Source: Bacteroidales bacterium (GTDB lineage Bacteria > Bacteroidota > Bacteroidia > Bacteroidales > JAADGE01). From it: a DNA stretch of 64,000 nucleotides. The translations under genes were made by a program, and so were the position numbers. Shown here one piece after another: positions 36,701 through 46,024 of this stretch. The stretch spans positions 1-64,000 of the forward strand of contig JAKISF010000011.1 of NCBI GenBank assembly GCA_021648725.1. The letters are read 5' to 3'. The notes beneath the pieces are model-generated. The model was given only the letters and a program-made list of their open reading frames with translations, did not search any database and was not told the DNA's origin. Position 1 is the first letter of the stretch; the number at the start of each line of letters is the position of its first letter.

Positions 36701-37161
36701 TGAAGAAAATAGCAATTCTTATAGCAATAACAAGTTTTTTCATTTTTGCACCGAAAGAAGAAGCAAAAGCTCAATGTAAACAACAAAGGGTATATCAATG
36801 TGCAAGACAAGGAGGTAATGCTATTTATCTGCGCGATTTTAACACAAAGTTAAGAGCTGTCAGATCATCAGGCAGTATTAACGGAACAAAATGGCCTGTT
36901 GTTTTAAACAGAGGGACCAGATATAGGTTTATTTTATGTACTCCTCCGGGATACGGAAATGATGTTAAATTAACCCTTTTTGACAGCAGAAACCCGGAAA
37001 CAAAACCTTGGAATTCAACGGAAAAAAGCGGAAATGATAAGTTTGACTTTATCTGCAAACGTTCGGGTGTTTACTATGTTTCAATAAGGTTTAAAGAGGG
37101 AAGGGGGAAAAGAAAAACTTGTGCCGTAGGAATTCTGTCTTTTGTCGGAAAAAATCAATAA
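36700..37161 (+). CDS. Small secreted cysteine-containing protein of unknown function
   Basis: A 153-residue exported protein with a signal peptide (about 1-24, ending AKAQ). The mature part is basic and beta-rich with several cysteines (CKQQ, YQCAR, FILCTP, FICKR, KTCAV) that could form disulfides. The pattern WPVVLNRGTRYRFILCTPPG...SGVYYVSIRF resembles a small carbohydrate- or stress-protein-like beta-sandwich, but I cannot name a family. The ATG overlaps the stop of the preceding lipoprotein gene, so the two are translationally coupled and may act together at the envelope. Confidence 0.75.
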   Translation: MKKIAILIAITSFFIFAPKEEAKAQCKQQRVYQCARQGGNAIYLRDFNTKLRAVRSSGSINGTKWPVVLNRGTRYRFILCTPPGYGNDVKLTLFDSRNPETKPWNSTEKSGNDKFDFICKRSGVYYVSIRFKEGRGKRKTCAVGILSFVGKNQ

Positions 37162-37181
37162 CCTTTTATTTTTATAAATTA

Positions 37182-37213
37182 AAAAAAGTCGATTTTTAAA
37201 AATCGACTTTTTT
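37182..37213. terminator. Bidirectional palindromic terminator
   Basis: A perfect 32-base palindrome (16-base arms, centre GATTTTTAAAAATC) with A and T runs on either side. It serves both the secreted-protein gene and the end of the dcw operon after ftsZ. Confidence 0.9.
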
Positions 37214-37243
37214 ATTTTAAACAACATTTATCGAAATAAAAGC

Positions 37244-38722
37244 TTAATCAGCTTTATCATGTAAATAAGAATTGTTTTCGTTCAAATTAATTTCGCCGTT
37301 TTCGTCAGAAAGTGTGAAACGAGAATATTGCCTGTTGTCAGGGAAGTTATTTTGATCAATTATTATCCCTTTTCTCTTGTATGCAGGTACATTTTCCAAA
37401 TCATTTAGGTGTTTTAAGTAATTATTAACTTGTAACTTTTTAGAGTTTGTTTGCTTTTCCTCAAAAGTTATATCATTAACTTGCGGGGTTTCAACAAATT
37501 CAAACTCAGAATCATTTTCTTTCTTTTCTTCGTCATTAACGGCATTATTGAAAAAAACAATATCTTTTTCTTCTTCCGTTTTACTGACTGTTTTAACGGT
37601 TATTTTCTGGGGTTTTTCGTAGTTTGAGAAGAAGTCATCAGTTTCTGCAACTTCCTTTTGCGTATTTTCTTTTCCTATTTCAATTATTTCTTTTTCTGTT
37701 TTTGTTTCTTCTTTTGAGTTTAGCATTCGGTGAGAATACAGTTCAGGTATGTCATGAGTTCCGAAACCTGTTGCAATAACGGTTACAGCTATCTTATCTC
37801 CTAATTCCTCGTCAATATTACTTCCCCAAATTAAATCGGAACGATTTCCGGCATCTTTCTGAACATATTCATTTATGAAGCTTATTTCATCTAATGTTGC
37901 TATGTTTTTGCCGGAAGAAATATTTAGGAGTATGTTACTTGCTCCTTTTATATCTGTATTATCCAATAAAGGTGAATTTAGTGCATCTTTAACCGCAACT
38001 TTTGCACGATTCTCCCCTTCTGCAACGCCTGTTCCCATTAAGGCAATTCCGCTGCTTTTCATAACTGTTTTAACATCAGCAAAATCTACATTAACGTGTC
38101 CTTCAATGGTAATAATCTCTGCTATTCCTTTTGCTGCAACAGTCAGTACTTCATCAGCTTTTCCTAAGGCATCTGTTATTGCAAGGTTACCGTATATTTC
38201 TCGAATTTTTTCATTATTAATGATTAAGAGGGCATCAACATGTTTTTCCATTTCTGCAATACCTTGAATTGCCGACTCAATTCTTTTGCTGCCTTCGTAT
38301 CTGAACGGAATAGTTACAATTCCTACAGTCAGAATGCCGAGTTCTTTTGCGGCTTCAGCAATAACGGGTGCACCTCCGGTTCCTGTTCCGCCTCCCATTC
38401 CTGCGGTTATGAATACCATTTTTGTACCTGCTCCGAGAACTGTTTTAACATCTTCAATGCTTTCAATTGCAGCTTCTTTTCCTACATCGGGTTTATTTCC
38501 TGCTCCTAAACCTTCAGTAAGTGTTTTCCCGAGTTGAATTTTTGTTCTGACAGGGCTTTTTTCAAGTGCCTGGATATCAGTATTAGCAATAATAAAATCA
38601 ACACCTTCAATTCCTTGACGGAGCATGTGATTTACGGCATTACTTCCTCCTCCGCCGACTCCGAGGACTTTTATAATTGAAGCAAAATTTGTCGGTAAAT
38701 CAAAGGGCAATAAATCGTCCAT
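37244..38722 (-). CDS. ftsZ: Cell division protein FtsZ
   Basis: Tubulin-like GTPase that forms the division ring. The GTP-binding core (about 15-330) shows GVGGGGSNAVNHM, the tubulin signature GGGTGTGGAPV and the T7-loop NVDFADVKTVM. A long, acidic, variable linker (about 335-460) follows, then the Bacteroidota-type tail. ATG 38722 (MDDLLPFDLP) matches the usual family start; an in-frame ATG at 38779 would add 19 residues. Last gene of the dcw operon, 76 bases after ftsA, followed by a terminator. Confidence 0.97.
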   Translation of the reverse strand: MDDLLPFDLPTNFASIIKVLGVGGGGSNAVNHMLRQGIEGVDFIIANTDIQALEKSPVRTKIQLGKTLTEGLGAGNKPDVGKEAAIESIEDVKTVLGAGTKMVFITAGMGGGTGTGGAPVIAEAAKELGILTVGIVTIPFRYEGSKRIESAIQGIAEMEKHVDALLIINNEKIREIYGNLAITDALGKADEVLTVAAKGIAEIITIEGHVNVDFADVKTVMKSSGIALMGTGVAEGENRAKVAVKDALNSPLLDNTDIKGASNILLNISSGKNIATLDEISFINEYVQKDAGNRSDLIWGSNIDEELGDKIAVTVIATGFGTHDIPELYSHRMLNSKEETKTEKEIIEIGKENTQKEVAETDDFFSNYEKPQKITVKTVSKTEEEKDIVFFNNAVNDEEKKENDSEFEFVETPQVNDITFEEKQTNSKKLQVNNYLKHLNDLENVPAYKRKGIIIDQNNFPDNRQYSRFTLSDENGEINLNENNSYLHDKAD

Positions 38723-38798
38723 AATAATTAGTTTTGTATTGTTATTAATCTTTTTTTGTTTAATATAAGTTGACATCAAATATTTAATACGGCTATAC

Positions 38799-40100
38799 TT
38801 ATTCTATTACAGTATCGTCATCATCAAAAAAGTTAATAGCTTTTTGTTTTGCTGATTGAGAAATTTTATCAAAGATTCCTTTTATTCCTAAACCGTTTTT
38901 ATTTGTTTTTTCTTTTTTTCTTTTCTTTTTATTCGGTTGCTCTGCCTTTTCAATATTTTCAAATCCGAGAATTACTAAGCCTACTGCCGTTGAAAGTTTC
39001 GGGCTGTTTACTCTTGCTCCTCCCGAAGATGCAGTCATAGGAGGTTTTGAAAGTTTAACATCAAGCCCCGTAACAAATTTCATTAATTGAGGTAATTTAT
39101 CCAATAATGAACCGCCTCCGGTAAGGGCAATACCTGCTGCTAATTTATCTCTGTATCCGGAGTTTATAATCTCAAAGTTAATTATGTTAATAATTTCTTC
39201 CATTCTGGCTTGAATAACTTTTGAAAGTTCAACCAAAGAAATTTCTTTTGAATCTCTTCCGCTAATCCCCGGTATTACGGCTAAACTGTCTTTTTTTGCA
39301 AATTCGCTTAAAGCGGTTCCGCAATCTGTTTTTAATTCTTCGGCATGTTTATGTAAAATTTTATATGCTTCTTTTACATCTTTTGTTATAACATCACCTC
39401 CGAACGGAATTACGGCAGTGTGTCTTAAAATGCCTTCATAATAAATTGCTAAATCGGTTGTGCCTCCGCCTATATCAACTAATGCAACACCGGCTTCTTT
39501 TTCGTCTTCTGTTAAAACAGCTTTTGATGAAGCAATAGGTTCAAGGTATAAATCGTTTACTTTAATGTCTGAAAGCTCGACACAACGTTTAATGTGCTTT
39601 GCTGCGGTTGTTTCGCCAATTATTATATGATAATTTCCGGATAATATTTTGCCTATTCTTCCTACCGGTTCATCAATACCGTTTTCTTTATCAATTGAAT
39701 AGTTTTGCGGAATAACATCGAGAATCTCCTCGTTTGCTTCAAGCGACAGATTTCTTATTTCTTGGGTCATTCTTTCAACATCATCTTTTGATATAATATT
39801 TTCGGGCGACTTTATTACGATAGAATGGTTGTTGTGCACACTTTTAATGTGATGCCCTGCAATACCGATAAATGCGGATGTAAATTCGATGTCTGATGTG
39901 TTTTCTGCTTTTTGAACAGCCTCTTTTATTGCTTTAGAAACTGTTTCGATGTTTTGCACAACCCCCATTTTAACACTTTTTTGCGGAGTAGGTACTGTTC
40001 CTTTTGCTAAAATTCTGATTCTCCCGTTTTCGTCACGCTCACCTGCAAGAGCTACAATTTTAGTTGTTCCGATGTCAATTGCTGTTATTATTTCTTTCAT
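38799..40100 (-). CDS. ftsA: Cell division protein FtsA
   Basis: Actin-like ATPase that ties FtsZ to the membrane and recruits later division proteins. The 433-residue protein shows AIDIGTTKIVALAGE (phosphate 1), the SHS2 1C domain (about 85-165), VDIGGGTTDLAIY (phosphate 2) and GIALTGGGSLLDKL (adenosine). A basic linker rich in Lys (390-410) precedes the C-terminal helix, which is presumably the membrane anchor (GIKGIFDKISQSAKQKAINFF, about 410-430). Lies between ftsQ and ftsZ as expected. Confidence 0.96.
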   Translation of the reverse strand: MKEIITAIDIGTTKIVALAGERDENGRIRILAKGTVPTPQKSVKMGVVQNIETVSKAIKEAVQKAENTSDIEFTSAFIGIAGHHIKSVHNNHSIVIKSPENIISKDDVERMTQEIRNLSLEANEEILDVIPQNYSIDKENGIDEPVGRIGKILSGNYHIIIGETTAAKHIKRCVELSDIKVNDLYLEPIASSKAVLTEDEKEAGVALVDIGGGTTDLAIYYEGILRHTAVIPFGGDVITKDVKEAYKILHKHAEELKTDCGTALSEFAKKDSLAVIPGISGRDSKEISLVELSKVIQARMEEIINIINFEIINSGYRDKLAAGIALTGGGSLLDKLPQLMKFVTGLDVKLSKPPMTASSGGARVNSPKLSTAVGLVILGFENIEKAEQPNKKKRKKEKTNKNGLGIKGIFDKISQSAKQKAINFFDDDDTVIE

Positions 40101-40150
40101 GTGTTTAAAATTTACTGAGTAATTAATATTGTGTGAGTTTGCCTGTTTTT

Positions 40151-40930
40151 TTATTTGTTGCTTTTAGTACAAACAATTTGATTTTTATATTTCAGATTAA
40201 TATATTTATACTTTCTCCAACCTTCTTTTTTCAGGATATTTATGTAAAAATGCTTTAAATATTTTATTTTGTTTTCATAATTATAAATGTCGCCCAAGAG
40301 TACAATGTGGTTTCCTACTTTCGGTATTAGTTCATATTCGTTATTTTGTTTTATGTAAATCTGTTCTGTTTGGGCTTTTAAAAATTCATCCTCTGATAAT
40401 ACTTTTGCAATTTTATAAATTTCTTGAATATGCTTTGTAATCGTTGTATCTTTGCCGACAGTAATTCTGTTGTTTTTATATTTAAAATTTATATTTCCGT
40501 TTGCAACAAGTACCCTGGCACTTCCTATCTTAGAAACAGGCATTAGCGAGCCTTCTTTATCTATATAAAAGTTTTTGCCGGTTGTCGGCATTATTCTTAC
40601 AATAGGCACTTTTTGTTTTAATTTCACGACTAAAATACCATTAATTTTCTTAAAAACTTCAGCATTTTTGACGGAAGGGTGAGATTCTATCTTTTTTTCT
40701 AATGATGACAAGTTAACTATACTAATAGGGCTTCCTAATAAGTTTTTGTATTCTTTAAAAATAATCTTTTTTATGTCTGATTCATCAATAATGCATTCTT
40801 TTTCATCAGCTGAGATTTCAACTTCTACTGCTTTGCAAATTGTTTTGTCGGAAAAAATAATATAAGCCCCGATTATTAAAATAATCAGTACAATTCCGGA
40901 TATGCTTATTATTTTGCTTTTTCTGTTCAT
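40151..40930 (-). CDS. ftsQ: Cell division protein FtsQ
   Basis: Bitopic inner-membrane protein linking early and late division proteins. One membrane helix (about 7-28) is followed by a POTRA-like domain (about 35-110; IESHPSVKNAEVFKKINGILVVKLKQKVP) and a beta domain. The 259-residue length is usual for Bacteroidota FtsQ, which diverges strongly from proteobacterial forms, so position between murC and ftsA is part of the evidence. It starts 9 bases after murC. Confidence 0.9.
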   Translation of the reverse strand: MNRKSKIISISGIVLIILIIGAYIIFSDKTICKAVEVEISADEKECIIDESDIKKIIFKEYKNLLGSPISIVNLSSLEKKIESHPSVKNAEVFKKINGILVVKLKQKVPIVRIMPTTGKNFYIDKEGSLMPVSKIGSARVLVANGNINFKYKNNRITVGKDTTITKHIQEIYKIAKVLSEDEFLKAQTEQIYIKQNNEYELIPKVGNHIVLLGDIYNYENKIKYLKHFYINILKKEGWRKYKYINLKYKNQIVCTKSNK

Positions 40931-40939
40931 TTATTTAAA

Positions 40940-42349
40940 TCAGCAATATTGTTTTAATGTTTTTTTTATCGGGTCAACAAATCTGTCAATATCTCCGGCA
41001 CCTATAGTTAAAAGTATTTCCGGTTTTTTATTTTTAATTGTTTCTAAAAGCTCTTCTTTTTTTATCAGTTTTTTGTTTTTAAGGTTCACTTTGTCAAAAA
41101 TTAATTTTGATGTTACTCCGGGTATTGACTTCTCTCTTGCAGGATAAATTTCTAACAGAATTAATTCGTCGAGTAAACTTAGGCTTTGAGCAAATTCTTC
41201 TGCAAAATCACGAGTTCTGGTAAAAAGGTGAGGCTGAAAAATGCCTGTTATATGTTTTTCTTTATAAATACCTCTTATCGAATTTATAAAACTTTTCAAT
41301 TCTTCCGGGTGATGTGCATAATCGTCAATATAAATAATTTCGGGTGTATTAACAATATATTCAAAGCGTCTTTTAACTCCTGTCCAAGACATTAATGCCT
41401 TTCTGATGTTATTTTCTGAAACTCCTTGAATGTCAGCAACAGATATTGCTGCAACAGCATTTTCAATATTTAAATTTCCCGGTATTTGGATTGTAACATC
41501 TTTTATTGTTTTACCGGGACATACAAGGTCAAATGTGCTTTTGTTTGCGTTAGTTTTAATGTTTTCGGCATAATAATCTGCTTTTTCATTTAAAGAATAG
41601 CTGAAAACATTTACCGGAAAATTTGCTTTTTCGATTTCAACACCTTTTTTTATGATTAAATAACCGCATTTATGAATTTGACTTGTAAATTTTCCGAATG
41701 TTTTTTTCAAATCGTTGATGTCTTCGTAAATATCTAAATGATCTTCATCAACAGAAGTAATAATGCCGCACCAAGGATGCAGACTTAAAAAAGAACGATC
41801 AAATTCATCGGCTTCTGTTACTGCATATTCAGCTTTATTCGGGGTTTTGCTTAATATTAAATTTGAATTGTAATTTTTTGAAATTCCGCCGAGAAACGCA
41901 TTGAAATTTACTGCGGACTGTTTAAAAATATGTGCAATTATTGTTGATACGGATGTTTTTCCGTGTGTTCCCGCAACAGCAACCGTTTTATATTGATTTG
42001 TTATTAAACCCAAAATTTCAGAGCGTTTTTTTATTTCGTAACCTTCATTTATAAACCAATTTAATTCTGAGTGATTTTTTGGAATAGCAGGTGTATAAAC
42101 AATAAGAACTTCTTCTTTTTTTAATGATTTAATTTTTTTGTTTATCAGATTTACAGCATCTTCAAAATGGATGTTTATTCCTTCTTTTATTAAATTATCG
42201 GTTATATTGCTTTGCGTTTTGTCGTAACCTGACGTTTCTATGCCTGTTTGATTAAAATATCTTGCAAGAGAACTCATTCCTATTCCGCCTATTCCGATGA
42301 AATATGTTGCCTTAATTGATTTTAATATGTCATTCTTTTTTTTTGACAT
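40940..42349 (-). CDS. murC: UDP-N-acetylmuramate--L-alanine ligase
   Basis: Adds L-Ala to UDP-MurNAc, the first peptide step of peptidoglycan precursor synthesis. The 469-residue Mur ligase has the N-terminal GIGGIGMSSLARYF, the ATP loop VAGTHGKTSVSTI, TEADEFDRSFL and DDYAHHPEELKS. Its ATG directly follows the murG stop (42350), with no gap, which points to coupled translation. Three-domain length is normal. Confidence 0.97.
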   Translation of the reverse strand: MSKKKNDILKSIKATYFIGIGGIGMSSLARYFNQTGIETSGYDKTQSNITDNLIKEGINIHFEDAVNLINKKIKSLKKEEVLIVYTPAIPKNHSELNWFINEGYEIKKRSEILGLITNQYKTVAVAGTHGKTSVSTIIAHIFKQSAVNFNAFLGGISKNYNSNLILSKTPNKAEYAVTEADEFDRSFLSLHPWCGIITSVDEDHLDIYEDINDLKKTFGKFTSQIHKCGYLIIKKGVEIEKANFPVNVFSYSLNEKADYYAENIKTNANKSTFDLVCPGKTIKDVTIQIPGNLNIENAVAAISVADIQGVSENNIRKALMSWTGVKRRFEYIVNTPEIIYIDDYAHHPEELKSFINSIRGIYKEKHITGIFQPHLFTRTRDFAEEFAQSLSLLDELILLEIYPAREKSIPGVTSKLIFDKVNLKNKKLIKKEELLETIKNKKPEILLTIGAGDIDRFVDPIKKTLKQYC

Positions 42350-43462
42350 TTATCTTTTATTTTTTTTTACAAGTTTTAAAACCTCTTTTGCAATTTTTGT
42401 GTCTGAATTTTCAACTTTTTCTTTTGCAATATTTTTTGAAAGGCTATTTATTTTTTCCGGATTTTCAATTAATTTTAAAGCTTCGCCTATTAATTTGTCT
42501 TTAGCTTCAATATCAAGAACCATTATTGCTGCATTTTTTTCTTTTAATGAGATTGCATTTTTTGTTTGATGATCTTCGGCAACATTTGGTGAAGGCACTA
42601 AAATTGTAGCTTTTTCAAGCAAACACAATTCGGAAATTGTTCCTGCTCCGGCTCTTGAAATAACGATATCGGCAGCCTTAAATGCTAAATCCATTCTTGT
42701 AATAAAGTCGTAAACGATTATGTTTTTTGCTCCGGCTTCTTCAACTGCTTTTAAAGAGTCTTCGTAATAATTTCTTCCGGTTTGCCAGATAAAATAAAAA
42801 TCTTTTTTTGCTATTTCATTAATGTTTTGTTTAATACTGTCGTTTATGCTTTTTGCCCCTCCGCTTCCTCCGAGGCTCAGGATTACTTTTTTGTCGGGTT
42901 CTAAATCAAAAAAACCTAAAACCTCTTCTTTCGATATGTTCGGGTTAGTAATTTTTTTCCTGACAGGATTTCCTGTGTTAACAATTTTTTCTTTCGGAAA
43001 GAAACGATCCATTTTACCGTAAGCAACACATATTATTTTTGCTTTTTTAGATAAAACTTTATTTGTGATACCCGGATAAGAATTTTGTTCTTGAATTAAT
43101 GACGGAATTCTTTTTTGAGTTGCCGCATAAACTAACGGACCGCTTGCATAGCCCCCGACACCTACAACAACATCCGGTTTGAATTTTCTTATTATTTTTT
43201 TTGATTTTGAAATGCTTGAAATTAAACGAAATATATTTTTAATATTTTCTAAAGAAAACTTTCGCGCAAATCCTTTTATATTCAGCAATTTTATTTTAAA
43301 CCCTGCTTCGGGGACTTTCTTTTCTTCAATTTTCCCTTTTGCACCTACAAATAAGATTTCTATGTCAGAATCAATTCTTTTTAATGCTTGTGCAATTGCA
43401 ATAGCAGGAAAAATATGTCCGCCGGTTCCTCCTCCGCTTATTATTATTTTTGTTTTATCCAT
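42350..43462 (-). CDS. murG: UDP-GlcNAc--lipid I GlcNAc transferase MurG
   Basis: Adds GlcNAc to lipid I to give lipid II at the inner face of the membrane. The 370-residue GT-B (family GT28) enzyme shows SGGGTGGHIFPAIAIAQAL at the N-terminus, VGVGGYASGP, PSLIQEQNSYPG and the donor-binding ISRAGAGTISELCLL region near residue 270. Located between ftsW (10-base gap) and murC (no gap). Confidence 0.97.
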   Translation of the reverse strand: MDKTKIIISGGGTGGHIFPAIAIAQALKRIDSDIEILFVGAKGKIEEKKVPEAGFKIKLLNIKGFARKFSLENIKNIFRLISSISKSKKIIRKFKPDVVVGVGGYASGPLVYAATQKRIPSLIQEQNSYPGITNKVLSKKAKIICVAYGKMDRFFPKEKIVNTGNPVRKKITNPNISKEEVLGFFDLEPDKKVILSLGGSGGAKSINDSIKQNINEIAKKDFYFIWQTGRNYYEDSLKAVEEAGAKNIIVYDFITRMDLAFKAADIVISRAGAGTISELCLLEKATILVPSPNVAEDHQTKNAISLKEKNAAIMVLDIEAKDKLIGEALKLIENPEKINSLSKNIAKEKVENSDTKIAKEVLKLVKKNKR

Positions 43463-43472
43463 AGTTAATGCA

Positions 43473-44627
43473 TTATAATTCTTCTGATTGTGTTAATTCT
43501 GTTTGTCTGCTGATATTTATAATAATTCCGAGAGAAAAGCTTGTTACCAACAATGAAGTTCGCCCCATGCTAATTAAAGGTAATGTTTGTCCTGTAACGG
43601 GTAATGCTCCTACTGACACTCCGATATTTATAAATGCTTGTAATACAATTGCCATTGTAAGCCCCAGAGCAAGATATGCCGCAAACAGGCTTTTTGTTTT
43701 TCGTGCAATTCTGATACCTCTGTAAAACAAAATAAGATATAATAAAATTATGAAAACAGCCATCCATAAACCATATTCTTCAATAATAAATGCAAAAATA
43801 AAATCGGAATGAGATTGGGGCAAAAGATATCTTACATTTCCGTTGCCGGGAGTTGCTCCCCAAAGTCCGCCGTTAGCAATTGCCATTTTTGCAACATCTA
43901 ATTGATATGTTTCATCACTGCTTAAGTCTTCTTTGTCGCCAAAAAAAACTTCAATTCTGTGTTCCCATGTTGATATTCTTCCGGGCCATTCAAATACTTC
44001 TGCCATAAGCACATAAATCACTATTGCTCCGACAGCTATTAACAGTATTATATAAATTTTTATAATTTTAACACGTGCAATAAACATTATTGTAGCAATA
44101 ATAGCCGTAATCATTAATGCGGAAGATAAGTCTGCGGGAAATATAAGCCCGACAGTTATTACGAAAGCCCAAGTTGCAGTTTTTACTTTTTTATCATGGA
44201 TTTCTTCATCATTTCTCTTTGATGCCAGCAAACTTGTAACTAAAATAATTAATGCAATTTTTGCTAATTCCGATGTTTGAATTTCTATTCCGATACCCGG
44301 GAGCTCAAACCATCGTTTTGCATTGTTATGTGAAGTTCCGGAAAAAAGTGTAAGAATCAATAAAAATAATACAACAGGGAAAACAATTTTAATTATCCCG
44401 AGGTAATTTTTGTAACTGATTTTTGAAAACATTAATACAAAAAAGAGAGCAACTGCTACAGCAATAATTTGTCTTACTAAAAAGTGCATATCTCCTTGAT
44501 AGGATTTGTTTGAAATCATTGCAGACGCACTGTATACTGCCGGTATTGACAATAACAGTAATAAAAGTGTAATAATCCATAGTACACTGTCGCCTTTAAA
44601 TATTTTTTTTATGTTTATTGTTTTCAA
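43473..44627 (-). CDS. ftsW: FtsW, septal peptidoglycan polymerase/SEDS protein
   Basis: SEDS-family polymerase that builds septal glycan strands together with FtsI. The 384-residue protein has about ten membrane helices, the short GTSHNNAKRWFELPGIGIEIQTSE block (seen as AKRWFELPG and QTSELAKIA), WEHRIEVFFG in the large extracytoplasmic loop, and the C-terminal ALPVTGQTLPLISMGRTS. Position between murD and murG separates it from rodA. The gap to murD is 53 bases. Confidence 0.95.
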   Translation of the reverse strand: MKTINIKKIFKGDSVLWIITLLLLLLSIPAVYSASAMISNKSYQGDMHFLVRQIIAVAVALFFVLMFSKISYKNYLGIIKIVFPVVLFLLILTLFSGTSHNNAKRWFELPGIGIEIQTSELAKIALIILVTSLLASKRNDEEIHDKKVKTATWAFVITVGLIFPADLSSALMITAIIATIMFIARVKIIKIYIILLIAVGAIVIYVLMAEVFEWPGRISTWEHRIEVFFGDKEDLSSDETYQLDVAKMAIANGGLWGATPGNGNVRYLLPQSHSDFIFAFIIEEYGLWMAVFIILLYLILFYRGIRIARKTKSLFAAYLALGLTMAIVLQAFINIGVSVGALPVTGQTLPLISMGRTSLLVTSFSLGIIINISRQTELTQSEEL

Positions 44628-44680
44628 TTTACTTTATTTATCTTAAATTTTCAAGAAGACCTCCGGGCTTTTCTCCGGTT

Positions 44681-46021
44681 TTACAGGTCTCTTATTGCAT
44701 TTTTAAATTGTTTTCCTCTGGCTTCGTAATTTTTAAACAAATCAAAACTTGCACATGCCGGCGACAATAAAACTGTATCGTCTTCATCGGCTAATTGATA
44801 TGCTGTTTTTACCGCTAAGTTGATTGAGTCTGTATCATAAACAGGTAGTACATCTTCAAAAGCTTCAAGAATAGGTTTATTGTCAATTCCCATAGCTACA
44901 ATTGCTTTTACTTTTCGTCTTACTAAATCTTTTAATATTCCGTAATCGTTGCCTTTGTCAACTCCGCCCATTATTAACACAATAGGAGCAACAATAGTTT
45001 GTAAAGCATACCATACAGAATTTACATTAGTTGCTTTAGAATCGTTTACAAATTGAATACCTCTTACTTTAATGTATTTTTCAAGGCGATGTTCAACTCC
45101 TGCAAAGTCGGAAAGACTGTTTTTCAAGTCTTCATTACTTATTCCGCTGAGCAAAGTTGTTATGCCGGCAGCCATTGAATTGTACATGTTATGGTCGCCT
45201 TCGAGTGATAATAAACCGTTTTCCATTTTGAAGTTTCTTGTGTTTATGTCAATAAATATATTTTCTGTTGTTTTATATGCTCCCGGTTTTATTTTTTTCT
45301 TTACGGAAAAAGGGAACATTTGTGCTTTGATATTTCTTTTTTTAATTTCTTTCAGAATTATTTCGTCATCTTCGCAATAAATAAAAGCATCATCTGAGGT
45401 CATGTTTTGGGCTATTCTGAATTTTGAGTCTGTATAGTTTTGAAAATCATATTTGTACCTGTCTAAATGGTCGGGTGTAATATTTAGTAAAATTGCAATA
45501 TCTGCTTTGAAATTATGCATTCCGTCAAGTTGAAAGCTGCTTAATTCAATAATATAATAATCGAAATTTTCTTCTTCGGCAACTTGCATTGCGAAAGATT
45601 TACCTACATTTCCTGCTAAGGCAACATTCATGTTTGCATTTTTAAAAATATGATAAATAAGTTCGGTAGTTGTTGTTTTTCCGTTGCTGCCGGTTATACA
45701 AATTAATTTTGCATTTGTGTATCTTGCTGCAAATTCAATTTCTGAAATAACAGGAATGTTTTTTTCTTTTGCAGAAATAATAATATGTACTGTATCGGGA
45801 ATTCCGGGACTTTTTATAATTTCATCGGCATTAAGAATTAATTCGGAACTGTGTTGTTTTTCTTCAAATTTGATTGTATTATTATTCAGAATTATCTTAT
45901 TTGCATCATTAATTTCTCCGAAATCAGAAACAAAGACATCGAATCCCTGCTTTTTTGCAAGAACCGATGCTCCTATTCCGCTGATACCTCCTCCTAATAT
46001 GACAATTCTTTTTCTCGGCAT
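44681..46021 (-). CDS. murD: UDP-N-acetylmuramoyl-L-alanine--D-glutamate ligase
   Basis: Adds D-Glu to UDP-MurNAc-L-Ala. The 446-residue Mur ligase opens with VILGGGISGIGASVLAK and contains the ATP loop ITGSNGKTTTTELIYH, the ELSSFQLDG block, the carbamylated-Lys region and FVNDSKATNVNSVW. It ends three bases before mraY begins in operon direction (mraY follows mraY-murD order on the minus strand), typical dcw packing. Confidence 0.97.
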   Translation of the reverse strand: MPRKRIVILGGGISGIGASVLAKKQGFDVFVSDFGEINDANKIILNNNTIKFEEKQHSSELILNADEIIKSPGIPDTVHIIISAKEKNIPVISEIEFAARYTNAKLICITGSNGKTTTTELIYHIFKNANMNVALAGNVGKSFAMQVAEEENFDYYIIELSSFQLDGMHNFKADIAILLNITPDHLDRYKYDFQNYTDSKFRIAQNMTSDDAFIYCEDDEIILKEIKKRNIKAQMFPFSVKKKIKPGAYKTTENIFIDINTRNFKMENGLLSLEGDHNMYNSMAAGITTLLSGISNEDLKNSLSDFAGVEHRLEKYIKVRGIQFVNDSKATNVNSVWYALQTIVAPIVLIMGGVDKGNDYGILKDLVRRKVKAIVAMGIDNKPILEAFEDVLPVYDTDSINLAVKTAYQLADEDDTVLLSPACASFDLFKNYEARGKQFKNAIRDL

Positions 46022-46024
46022 TTT

